Source: Sphingobacteriales bacterium
GTDB lineage: Bacteria; Bacteroidota; Bacteroidia; Chitinophagales; Chitinophagaceae
NCBI GenBank assembly: GCA_016185185.1
Contig: JACPOD010000013.1
Coordinates: forward strand, 1 to 64,000
Direction: 5' to 3'
DNA: 64,000 nt
The translations under genes were made by a program, and so were the position numbers. The notes beneath the pieces are model-generated. The model worked only from the letters and a program-made list of their open reading frames with translations, was not told the origin of the DNA and ran no database searches. This document shows positions 42,735-50,752 of this stretch, piece after piece. Numbering within the stretch: the stretch's first letter is position 1; every line of letters starts with the position of its first letter.

Positions 42735-42887
42735 AAAATAAAAATAAGAACTATGACGCTAAGAGAAAAGTAAAATAGCGAATAGAATTACTAACAGTAC
42801 AGGTGTGTGATGCTTATGGAGCTGATTAATGGCTGAATGTCCTATTTCATAAACACCACCAAAATCTTATTTGTACCTTGCCATTTC

Positions 42888-44036
42888 ATGGAAAAAAAGC
42901 CACAACGCATCATTGCTCACTTCGACCTTGATGCATTTTTTGTATCGGTAGAAGTGCTGAATGACCCTTCGCTAAAGGGTAAACCTGTTGTGGTGGGGGG
43001 AAGGGAAAGAGGGGTGGTAGCTGCCTGCAGTTATGAAGCAAGAAAATTTGGTATTCATTCTGCCATGCCAATGAAAACGGCATTAAAACTTTGTCCGCAA
43101 TTAGTGGTGGTTAGTGGGATGCGTGGAGAGTACAGTAAATTTTCCCGGTGGGTTACAGATATTATTGCAGCCAAAGCCCCCTTGTTTGAAAAAGCCTCTA
43201 TCGATGAATTTTATCTTGACCTCACCGGTATGGATAAGTTTTTTAATGCGTATCAATGGACCATTAATTTGCGAAAGGAAATAATTGATGCAACTCAATT
43301 ACCCATTTCATTCGGACTGGCCAGTAATAAAATGATCGCAAAAATGGCTACCAATGAAGCCAAACCAAATGGATATTTGCAAATTCCCTTTGGAAAAGAA
43401 AAAGAATTCCTGGCACCGCTTAAAGTAAACAAAATTCCGGGAGTGGGTGAGAGTACTTACTCCACCTTAATGCAATTGGGAATTGAAACCATAAAAGATT
43501 TGAGCGAACGAAAACCAGATGAACTGGAAAAACAATTAGGAAAGTATGGAATTGATCTCTGGAATAAGTCGCAGGGTTTGCATTATGGTGAAGTGGTGGC
43601 TTATCATGAAGCCAAATCTGTTTCTACAGAAAATACTTTCGAAGAAAATAAAAGCGACCCCGAATTTTTATTAAGAGAAATCGTACGGATGACGGAGAAG
43701 ATTGCATTTGAACTGAGGCAGGATAATAAAACTACCGGCTGTGTGGCCGTTAAGATACGTTATCCTGATTTTGAAACAACGTCACGGCAAACAACCATTC
43801 CGTATACGTTTAGTGATGATGAACTGATACCGGTTGCCAAAGACCTGTTTAATAAACTTTGGCGCAAAGGGCAACCGGTACGCTTACTGGGAGTAAGATT
43901 AAGTGAGCTAACTGACGGAGCAATGCAAACAAACTTATTTGAAAGCCTGGAAAAGAAAACACAACTCTATAAAGCCATTGATGATGTTAAGAACCGGTAC
44001 GGAAGAGATTCTATAACAAAGGCCACAACAAAATGA
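42888..44036 (+). CDS. dinB: DNA polymerase IV (Y-family, DinB)
   Basis: A 382-aa translesion polymerase. Start MEKKPQRIIAHFDLDAFFVSVE (42888) is used; the ORF-track start adds 17 residues that lack the family pattern. Catalytic acids lie in HFDLDAFFVSVE and SIDEFYLDLTG. The finger motif is AACSYEARKFGIHSAMP, and NKIPGVGESTYSTLMQLGIE is the HhH region. The little-finger domain follows. The typical C-terminal beta-clamp motif may be in the tail (TNLFESLEKK). Its stop directly abuts the convergent rluA-type gene. Confidence 0.93.
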   Translation: MEKKPQRIIAHFDLDAFFVSVEVLNDPSLKGKPVVVGGRERGVVAACSYEARKFGIHSAMPMKTALKLCPQLVVVSGMRGEYSKFSRWVTDIIAAKAPLFEKASIDEFYLDLTGMDKFFNAYQWTINLRKEIIDATQLPISFGLASNKMIAKMATNEAKPNGYLQIPFGKEKEFLAPLKVNKIPGVGESTYSTLMQLGIETIKDLSERKPDELEKQLGKYGIDLWNKSQGLHYGEVVAYHEAKSVSTENTFEENKSDPEFLLREIVRMTEKIAFELRQDNKTTGCVAVKIRYPDFETTSRQTTIPYTFSDDELIPVAKDLFNKLWRKGQPVRLLGVRLSELTDGAMQTNLFESLEKKTQLYKAIDDVKNRYGRDSITKATTK

Positions 44037-44756
44037 TCATTTCTTCCACTTTCTTAATTGATTAAGCAATGCCCGCAAATCTTTGGGAGGTTCTGCGGTA
44101 AGTACCATTTCTATTCCATCAGCATCTTTAAAAATTAATTGATAGGAATGTAAGGCGAGACGGTTGAGTATCGGTCTTTCTTCTTCTTCTTTGATGGATA
44201 GATTAAATTTCTTTTTAAAAGAGGACAGTAATACTGGTTTGCCATCTCCGTACATATCATCACACACGATGGGGGTGCCCATATGCAGCATGTGCACCCG
44301 TATCTGGTGTGTTCTGCCGGTGTGTATCTGAAACTTGATCCAGCTGTATAAACCAAATTCTTCCAGCACTTCATAATCAGTGATGGAATTTTTTCCTTTA
44401 CGGTGTACAACCATCTTTCCTTTTACAACGGAATGTTCGGCGATGGCCGCTTCAATGGTGCCAACTTTATTTGGTAAACTGCCATTTACCAAACCCAAAT
44501 AAAATTTCTGCACTTCCCTCCCTTCAAATAATTGTGATAAATATTTGTGTGTGCTTTCATTTTTAGCAAAAATAATTACACCACTGGTGTCTCTGTCCAA
44601 ACGATGCACCACAAAAATGTTCCCGTATTTTTCTTTTAAGAGTTGCTTGAGTGAAATTTCTTTTTGCTCACGGTCGGGTACTGTTAACAACCCTGCCGGT
44701 TTATTGATGGCAACAAAATTTTCGTTTTCAAAAATTATATCTATACCGGGTTTCAT
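44037..44756 (-). CDS. RluA family pseudouridine synthase
   Basis: A 239-aa pseudouridine synthase without S4 domain. The motif II segment VVHRLDRDTSGVIIFAK with catalytic Asp, the motif LKQLLKEKYGN and QIHTGRTHQIRVHMLHMGTPIV are diagnostic for the RluA group. The exact rRNA or tRNA site is not clear (RluA, RluC, RluD and TruC share these motifs). It lies 17 bp after the rluB-type gene on the same strand, and its stop touches the dinB stop. Confidence 0.9.
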   Translation of the reverse strand: MKPGIDIIFENENFVAINKPAGLLTVPDREQKEISLKQLLKEKYGNIFVVHRLDRDTSGVIIFAKNESTHKYLSQLFEGREVQKFYLGLVNGSLPNKVGTIEAAIAEHSVVKGKMVVHRKGKNSITDYEVLEEFGLYSWIKFQIHTGRTHQIRVHMLHMGTPIVCDDMYGDGKPVLLSSFKKKFNLSIKEEEERPILNRLALHSYQLIFKDADGIEMVLTAEPPKDLRALLNQLRKWKK

Positions 44757-44773
44757 ATCTGATTTTGGAAGTT

Positions 44774-45850
44774 TTATTCCTTCTTCCCCTTTGGGGAAGG
44801 TTGGGATGGGGCTGTTTTGTTTTTAGTAAACGAAGCATTCATGAATTTTAATAAACGAATTTCTTTTTCATTGAGGAAACGCCATTTACCACGATCCACA
44901 TTTTTCTTGGTGAGGTTGGCATACATTACCCGGTCCAGGTTGCGAACATCATAACCCAGCGCTTCAAATATGCGGCGAACAATGCGGTTGCGTCCACTGT
45001 GTATTTCTATACCCACAATACTTTTATCTTTTGGGTCGTAGGCCAATGAATCAGGCGCAATAAAGCCGTCATCGAGGTTGATGCCTGATAATATTTTATC
45101 AAAATCTTTTTTAAGCAAAGGTTTATCTAACCTTACTTCATAAATCTTTTTTACCTGGAAACTCGGGTGCGAAAGTTTCTGTGCCAGTTCACCATCATTG
45201 GTCAGTAATAAAACACCGGTGGTATTGCGGTCTAATCTTCCTACCGGATATACTCTTTCAGGCGTTGCATATTTCACAATATCTAACACGGTTTTTCTTC
45301 CCTGCGGGTCGGTGGTAGAAGTGATATAGTCTTTGGGTTTATTAAGCAGGATATAAACAAGGTTGTGCTGTAAATGAATTTTTTTACCATTCACTTTTAT
45401 TTCTTCGCTGCCGGTTACTTTAAACCCCGGCTCAGTAATCACTTTACCATTCACTGTTACTTTCCCTGCTTTCACTATCTCTGCTGCTTCACGCCGTGCA
45501 CTAATGCCACAATGTGCAATGTATTTGTTGAGCGGCATTTGTTCATTGGTTTCTTTACGGGTTATCTCTGGCCGCTTAATATTTTTGGCTTTATAGCTTT
45601 GGTTATTATCTGGTGCAGAACGCTGGCGGTTGACCGTTGGCCGTTGGCCGTCTTTTGAAAACTTATTTCTATCTTCTGACATACGGCTTCGTATTTCTTC
45701 CTTCCGCTTTCTTTCTTCCGCTTTTTTATTGTCAAAAAAAGCTTCTCTTTCTTTTTTGATCTTTCTTTTTTCCTGCTTTAGCTGTTCCTTCTTTTTGGCA
45801 CCCGCTACTTTGGGTTTAATAAATTTTTGAAAGCCGCCTTGTTTGCTCAT
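44774..45850 (-). CDS. rluB: RsuA/RluB family pseudouridine synthase with long basic N-terminal extension
   Basis: A 358-aa enzyme. The first about 100 residues are extremely basic and low complexity (KKEQLKQEKRKIKKEREAFF). The S4 domain starts at MPLNKYIAHCGISARREAAEIV and the synthase core contains YPVGRLDRNTTGVLLLTNDGE. The RNA target by homology is 23S U2605 (RluB). The C-terminus TAPSQPSPKGKKE is encoded by a REP-like repeat, and PTVNRQRSAPD is in a short tandem repeat. Both look like insertions into the gene. Confidence 0.88.
   Translation of the reverse strand: MSKQGGFQKFIKPKVAGAKKKEQLKQEKRKIKKEREAFFDNKKAEERKRKEEIRSRMSEDRNKFSKDGQRPTVNRQRSAPDNNQSYKAKNIKRPEITRKETNEQMPLNKYIAHCGISARREAAEIVKAGKVTVNGKVITEPGFKVTGSEEIKVNGKKIHLQHNLVYILLNKPKDYITSTTDPQGRKTVLDIVKYATPERVYPVGRLDRNTTGVLLLTNDGELAQKLSHPSFQVKKIYEVRLDKPLLKKDFDKILSGINLDDGFIAPDSLAYDPKDKSIVGIEIHSGRNRIVRRIFEALGYDVRNLDRVMYANLTKKNVDRGKWRFLNEKEIRLLKFMNASFTKNKTAPSQPSPKGKKE
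44783..44813. repeat. REP-like palindrome overlapping the rluB stop
   Basis: CTTCCCCTTTGGGGAAG hairpin followed by GTTGGGATGGGGCT. It encodes the last about 12 residues of the RluB-like protein. It has the same architecture as elements at 28739 and 61125. Confidence 0.65.
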
Positions 45851-45920
45851 GTTGAAGTAGTTTGTCCTCAGGACTCTTTAGAGCTGTTTTACAACAGTAG
45901 TGATTATTTTGCTTTGCACA

Positions 45921-45952
45921 GAGTGAACCACTCTTTAAGGAGTGGCTCACTC
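45921..45952. promoter_or_regulatory. Strong hairpin in the rluB leader
   Basis: GAGTGAACCACTC pairs with GAGTGGCTCACTC (12 of 13) with a six-base loop, between the rluB start and a -7-like TATCTTCG (45964-45971, minus strand). Lacks a T run. The rest of 45851-46098 shows only a small CTGTT/AACAG stem. Confidence 0.5.
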
Positions 45953-46098
45953 TTGCGGCGCTGCGAAGATAAGAAAACAACTCCTGTTATTTAAAATTGC
46001 TTTACCGGGCATTATGTTATCAAATGAAATAGAATTATATTGAGTTAATTTTTTAACCGGCTAACCTGTACACTATAAAAAAATAAGAGCTGGCGCCC

Positions 46099-49000
46099 AT
46101 GCAAATAAGCTTAAAACTTATTGTTCCCCTATTTATTTTTTCTGCCTGTGGTAAATTAAAATATACTGCTGAAGAAACTATGCCCGGTATATATGATAAA
46201 CCCATTTCTTTTACCCTGGATACCATAAAAGGTTATTCCATCAATCCAATAACCGGTGATTCAATAAAACCATTAATAAATTCACTTGGCGATACCATTC
46301 AAACTGGTGTTTCACTTTTACTAAAAGCATCAATGGCGGATGCAGGAAAAATAACCAGGCCCGCTATCAGCAAATATTTTATTGAGCAGGAAAAATTAGC
46401 AGGCACTAACATACACCCTGTGCAGGGTAAACCCCAAACCGTTGCAGGTGATACAATTGATTTTAAAAATAACCTTGACATAAAAAACGTAAGTAATGTA
46501 ATAAATGTTACCGGGCAAATAAAACCGCTGCATGAACCACCACCGGTAAAAACTTTGCCATTGCGTTTTAAAGACGGGGCCACCACCAACATCCAATACC
46601 TGCAGGTGGAACAGGGTTTGAGTTATCCTTTCGTTCACTCCATCCTCATTGATAAAAAAGGGTATTTGTGGTTTGGGCTCGATGGCAACGGGCTTTGTAA
46701 ATATGATGGCATCCGTATTACCAACTATACACAAAAAGATGGTTTGCCCAATAACAATATAACATCGCTTTTGGAAGACAGCAGCGGTAATTTATGGATT
46801 GGCAGCGATGGGGGGCTTTGTGTATATGATGGAAAAAATATGATGCTATACTCAAAGAAAAACGGTTTCCCCGGAAATGTAGTAAATACATTGTATAAAG
46901 ATAAATATGGAAATATCTGGATTAGCGGCAATGAAATTGGCAACATCCGCTATGATGGAAAAAAATTCTATGAGTCTGTTAACATAGCAAAACTCCCCGC
47001 GGATATTGCGTATTTATTTTTTACAGATAGCCGGGGCAATGAATGGTTCAGGACAAAAACGGGACTGGCAAAATTTGATGGCACCCATTTTATTAATTTT
47101 CCTTTTAATAAAATTGGAATTAATGGTGGCATTTATAAAATAATTGAGGATAGTAAAGGTTTTATATGGGTGGCGACAGATTTTAATGGTGTATATAAAT
47201 ATGACGGGGAAAAATTTATCCATTATACTGATAGAGAAGGAATGTCAGCAAATTCAATCATGTCGCTGACAAATGATAAAAATGGGAACATATGGATTGG
47301 TACAAGGTATAACGGTATTAATAAATTTAACGGCAATCAATTTACCAACTATGGCATTGCAGAAGGGCTTACCAGTAATGCCATAAGTCAGCTTGTTGAA
47401 GATGGCAAAGGCAATATATGGTGTGGTACCCAGGGTGGCGGGGTAAATAAACTCCATGATGAGGGGTTTAAAGAAATAGTGCAGATGGGCCAACTGGGTA
47501 ACAGCCGGGTAAGGCCTGTTATAAAAGATGCACAGGGGGATTTGTGGTTGGGAACGGAAACAGGTAATACTTTTAAATACGATGGTAAAAATATAAGCCA
47601 CTATATTATCGATGATGTAATACCGCATTATGGATTAAGGTCAATACTGGCTGATAAAAAAAATAATTTATGGTTTGGCTATACGGATGATGGCGGCTTA
47701 TTTAAATATGATGGCAAACAATTTTTGCATTACACTGCGGCAAGTGGGTTACAGGCAGGTAGAATTATGTCAATTGCTGAAGACAGGAACGGGGTTATTT
47801 GGCTCGGTGCATTTAATGGAGGCATAAATAAACTGGAAGGCAATACCTTTTCTTATTATAGCGAAAAAGAAAAGCTATCCAGCAAAAATATTTTTAGCAT
47901 ACTTCAGGATAAAAAAGGGAACCTGTGGTTTGGTACTGATGGCGGGGGTGTAATTAAATATGATGGGGAAAAATTTATTACCTATTCCGGGCGGGAAGGT
48001 TTTTTTGGTAAAGCAGTAACTGAAATTACAGAAGATGAAGAAGGGAATTTGTGGATGGCAACCTTGGGCGCCGGTGTATGTAAGTTTGATGGTAAATCTT
48101 TTACTTATTATACCCAGAAGCAGGGCTTAAGTTATAATGATGTATGGTCGTTAAAAGAAGATAGTGCCGGGCAGTTTTGGGCAGGTACGGATAAAGGGTT
48201 GTCTGTTTTAATTCCGCAAAAAGATTCATTGCATCAAACAAAAAACAATTATTCCCTTTACAGTTTTGGTTTGCAGGATGGGTTAAAGGCAACCGATTTT
48301 AATTTACACAGCGTTTGTATTGATAATAATAACCGCATCTGGTGGGGTACCAGTAAAGCATTAATCACCCGGGATTTAAATACACCATATATTGCTTCTT
48401 CACCACAAACGTTAACCCTGCAGCATATTGATATTAACGGAAAGTTTTATGATTTTAAAAGTATTACTGACAGCAACAATAAAAAAATTTCATTTACTGA
48501 TGTAAAACCGTTTACAAATTACCCGCAAAATTTAGTGCTGCATTATAACCAAAACCATATTACTTTTTATTTTTCTGCCATTGACTGGGCGGCGCCTGAT
48601 AAAATAAAATACAGTTACCGCTTAGTTGGATTGGATGATAAATGGAGTAACCCATCTGAAGAGCCACAGGCAGATTATCGCAATCTTGGTTATGGTAATT
48701 ACGAATTGCAGTTAAAAGCCATTGGGCAATCACAGGTATGGACGGAGCCATTTATTTATTCATTTACAATTACACCGGCCTGGTGGCAAACCTTATGGTT
48801 TAAAATATTGGTGGTGCTGTTAAGTATGGTGCTTGCACTTTTTATTTCGTGGCAGGTTTATTTAGCCAGGTTAAGAAAACAAAAAGTACAATTAGAAAAA
48901 CAATTAGCGGTGCAAATGGAGCGGCAACGTATCTCATCTGAAATGCATGATGATATCGGCGCTGGCCTTTCAGGTGTACGGTTATTAACAGAGATGACAA

Positions 49001-49515
49001 AACATAAATTAAAAGAAACAACAGCGAACAGTGATATTGATAGGATTTACGATTCAGTAGGGGAGATATCAGCAAAAATGAAAGAAGTGATCTGGAGTTT
49101 GAATACAGAGAATGACAGCCTCAGCAGTTTGATTGCCTATTTGCAAAAGCAAGCAAGGCAGATGATGGAACATTATCCCGGCAAGTTTACCATCTCACTC
49201 CCCGAAATAATTCCCGATACAAAAATTAGTGGTGAAGTAAGAAGGCAGGTTTATCTTTCAGTAAAAGAAGCCCTGCATAATATCATCAAACATTCCGGTG
49301 CCAATGATGTGTGGATGGATATTAAATGCAGTGATAAACTGTATATCACCATAGCAGATAATGGTAAAGGCATGGATACAAATGAAGATAGCCCCGGTGG
49401 TAACGGTTTAAAAAATATGCGTAAAAGGATGGAGCAACTCAAGGGGAAATTTTTTATTAAAAATGGCAATGGTGTTACCCTTACATTTGAAATACCCTTT
49501 AATTCAACTTTATGA
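46099..49515 (+). CDS. Two-component propeller sensor histidine kinase (lipoprotein-type signal)
   Basis: An 1138-aa sensor. A signal/lipobox (IFSAC before GKLKYT) precedes about 130 linker residues. Residues about 170-690 form a double seven-bladed beta-propeller with repeated units like GNLWIGSDGGLCVYDG and GNIWIGTRYNGINKFNG. A Y_Y_Y domain (about 790-870), one helix (LWFKILVVLLSMVLALFISW) and a HisKA_3/HATPase kinase (RQRISSEMHDDIGAGLSGVR, DNGKGMD, GGNGLKNMRKR) follow. Such sensors often sense polysaccharide fragments. It is coupled with a LuxR regulator by a four-base overlap. The lipobox with a downstream helix makes a true lipoprotein uncertain. Confidence 0.9.
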   Translation: MQISLKLIVPLFIFSACGKLKYTAEETMPGIYDKPISFTLDTIKGYSINPITGDSIKPLINSLGDTIQTGVSLLLKASMADAGKITRPAISKYFIEQEKLAGTNIHPVQGKPQTVAGDTIDFKNNLDIKNVSNVINVTGQIKPLHEPPPVKTLPLRFKDGATTNIQYLQVEQGLSYPFVHSILIDKKGYLWFGLDGNGLCKYDGIRITNYTQKDGLPNNNITSLLEDSSGNLWIGSDGGLCVYDGKNMMLYSKKNGFPGNVVNTLYKDKYGNIWISGNEIGNIRYDGKKFYESVNIAKLPADIAYLFFTDSRGNEWFRTKTGLAKFDGTHFINFPFNKIGINGGIYKIIEDSKGFIWVATDFNGVYKYDGEKFIHYTDREGMSANSIMSLTNDKNGNIWIGTRYNGINKFNGNQFTNYGIAEGLTSNAISQLVEDGKGNIWCGTQGGGVNKLHDEGFKEIVQMGQLGNSRVRPVIKDAQGDLWLGTETGNTFKYDGKNISHYIIDDVIPHYGLRSILADKKNNLWFGYTDDGGLFKYDGKQFLHYTAASGLQAGRIMSIAEDRNGVIWLGAFNGGINKLEGNTFSYYSEKEKLSSKNIFSILQDKKGNLWFGTDGGGVIKYDGEKFITYSGREGFFGKAVTEITEDEEGNLWMATLGAGVCKFDGKSFTYYTQKQGLSYNDVWSLKEDSAGQFWAGTDKGLSVLIPQKDSLHQTKNNYSLYSFGLQDGLKATDFNLHSVCIDNNNRIWWGTSKALITRDLNTPYIASSPQTLTLQHIDINGKFYDFKSITDSNNKKISFTDVKPFTNYPQNLVLHYNQNHITFYFSAIDWAAPDKIKYSYRLVGLDDKWSNPSEEPQADYRNLGYGNYELQLKAIGQSQVWTEPFIYSFTITPAWWQTLWFKILVVLLSMVLALFISWQVYLARLRKQKVQLEKQLAVQMERQRISSEMHDDIGAGLSGVRLLTEMTKHKLKETTANSDIDRIYDSVGEISAKMKEVIWSLNTENDSLSSLIAYLQKQARQMMEHYPGKFTISLPEIIPDTKISGEVRRQVYLSVKEALHNIIKHSGANDVWMDIKCSDKLYITIADNGKGMDTNEDSPGGNGLKNMRKRMEQLKGKFFIKNGNGVTLTFEIPFNSTL

Positions 49516-50135
49516 TTACAATTGCTATTATTGAAGATAATGAACAGTTTCGCCGGAGCCTGGAAGCCATCATCGGCACACAAAACGATTTTGTTCTTGC
49601 TGCTACTTTCGACAGTGCAGAAAAAGCATTGCCTGCATTATTACAAAACCCTCCTGATATTGTTATATCGGATATTAGTTTGCCCGGCATCAAAGGAACA
49701 GCACTGATTGTACAGCTTAAGGATAAATTGCCGCAAACACAGTTTATGGTGTGCAGCATACACGATGATAACGATACCATTTTTGAAGCGTTGAAATGCG
49801 GCGCATCCGGATATATATTAAAGGATCCTGTTACAGCAGATGAAATTATTAAAGCCATCAGGGATTTATACAATGGCGGCTCGCCCATGAGTCCGTATAT
49901 AGCAAGGAAAGTGATTACCACATTTCAAAAACCGGTGATGAATGAAGAAGGTTTTTTATTAAGTACAAGGGAAAAAGAAGTGCTGGAATTATTATCAAAA
50001 GGATTGATGTATAAAGAAATTGGCGAAAAACTTGGCATTACTCATGAAACAGTTAAAAAACATCTGAAAAATATTTATCAAAAACTCCATGTGCAAAATA
50101 AGATTGAAGCACTAAACAAATTTAAACTGCTGTAA
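49512..50135 (+). CDS. NarL/LuxR family response regulator
   Basis: A 207-aa regulator. The receiver has acidic pair IIEDNEQ, phospho-Asp in IVISDISLPGIKG and Lys in YILKDPVTADEII. The C-terminal GerE HTH is LSTREKEVLELLSKGLMYKE with VKKHLKNIYQKLHVQNK. The ATG overlaps the kinase stop by four bases, so it is the partner of the propeller kinase. A stand-alone HTH copy follows at 50361. Confidence 0.93.
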   Translation: MITIAIIEDNEQFRRSLEAIIGTQNDFVLAATFDSAEKALPALLQNPPDIVISDISLPGIKGTALIVQLKDKLPQTQFMVCSIHDDNDTIFEALKCGASGYILKDPVTADEIIKAIRDLYNGGSPMSPYIARKVITTFQKPVMNEEGFLLSTREKEVLELLSKGLMYKEIGEKLGITHETVKKHLKNIYQKLHVQNKIEALNKFKLL

Positions 50136-50161
50136 AGTTGAATTAATTTTGAGCAAACTAT

Positions 50162-50228
50162 AAACCTCACAGGTCTGTTAAAGCTCTTAAACTTATTCGG
50201 CCACTCTGACAAGACCTGTTAGGTTTTT
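50162..50228. repeat. Long inverted repeat after the response regulator
   Basis: AAACCTCACAGGTCTGT is mirrored by ACAAGACCTGTTAGGTTT with a loop of about 30 bases, followed by TTTTT. It resembles a dispersed palindrome family and could terminate the operon. Confidence 0.6.
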
Positions 50229-50284
50229 ATGTTACAGAATAAAGTTGAAATACTAAACAAGTTCTGCATAATGTAATCCTGTGT

Positions 50285-50302
50285 ATTCCCCGAAAGGGGA
50301 AT
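50285..50302. promoter_or_regulatory. Palindrome ATTCCCC-GAAA-GGGGAAT upstream of solo LuxR gene
   Basis: A perfect seven-bp inverted repeat with a four-base centre, 58 bp upstream of the solo LuxR start. The same palindrome occurs at 50562-50579, with shared ATTGT after it. A candidate operator for a LuxR-type protein. Confidence 0.55.
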
Positions 50303-50360
50303 TGTTAGTTTCATTTGCTCCCCGCATTTTTACATCTTCATTTATTATACCCGTTACTTA

Positions 50361-50558
50361 ATGAAAGAATCTATTTATTTACTCACGGAACGGGAGAAGG
50401 AAGTAATGCAATTACTGGCTGCAGGCCTGACCTATGAAAAGATAGCCCTTCAACTGGAAGTGAGTCATCAAACCGTTAAAATGCATCTTAAGAATATTTA
50501 CCGTAAGCTTGAAGTGGGAAATAAAATTGAAGCGCTGCAAAAAGTAAAACTGATCTGA
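50361..50558 (+). CDS. Stand-alone LuxR/GerE helix-turn-helix protein
   Basis: A 65-aa protein consisting only of a GerE HTH: LLTEREKEVMQLLAAGLTYEK and VKMHLKNIYRKLEVGNKIEA. It closely resembles the C-terminus of the adjacent response regulator (LLSTREKEVLELLSKGL, VKKHLKNIYQKLHVQNKIEA), suggesting origin by partial duplication with loss of the receiver. Without a receiver it may act constitutively or modulate the full-length regulator by dimerisation. Palindromes flank it on both sides. Confidence 0.85.
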   Translation: MKESIYLLTEREKEVMQLLAAGLTYEKIALQLEVSHQTVKMHLKNIYRKLEVGNKIEALQKVKLI

Positions 50559-50561
50559 TGC

Positions 50562-50579
50562 ATTCCCCGAACGGGGAAT
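50562..50579. promoter_or_regulatory. Palindrome ATTCCCC-GAAC-GGGGAAT upstream of the adhesin gene
   Basis: Second copy of the 18-bp palindrome, just after the solo LuxR stop and about 175 bp before the adhesin start. Sequence between this and 50753 has no ORF of its own. Confidence 0.55.
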
Positions 50580-50752
50580 TGTGCAGGTTAATATTTTACT
50601 TCATTTTTATAGTTGATTCAGAAAAGGGTGTTTTCCCCTTTCATTTTCCCGCCATTTTCCTGTTGAATTCCGGCTCACTTATGGATTACTTGCACCAGTA
50701 TTTTTTTATACCTCTAAGCCACCGGCATATTCATCATTCCAAAACCTCTTTT

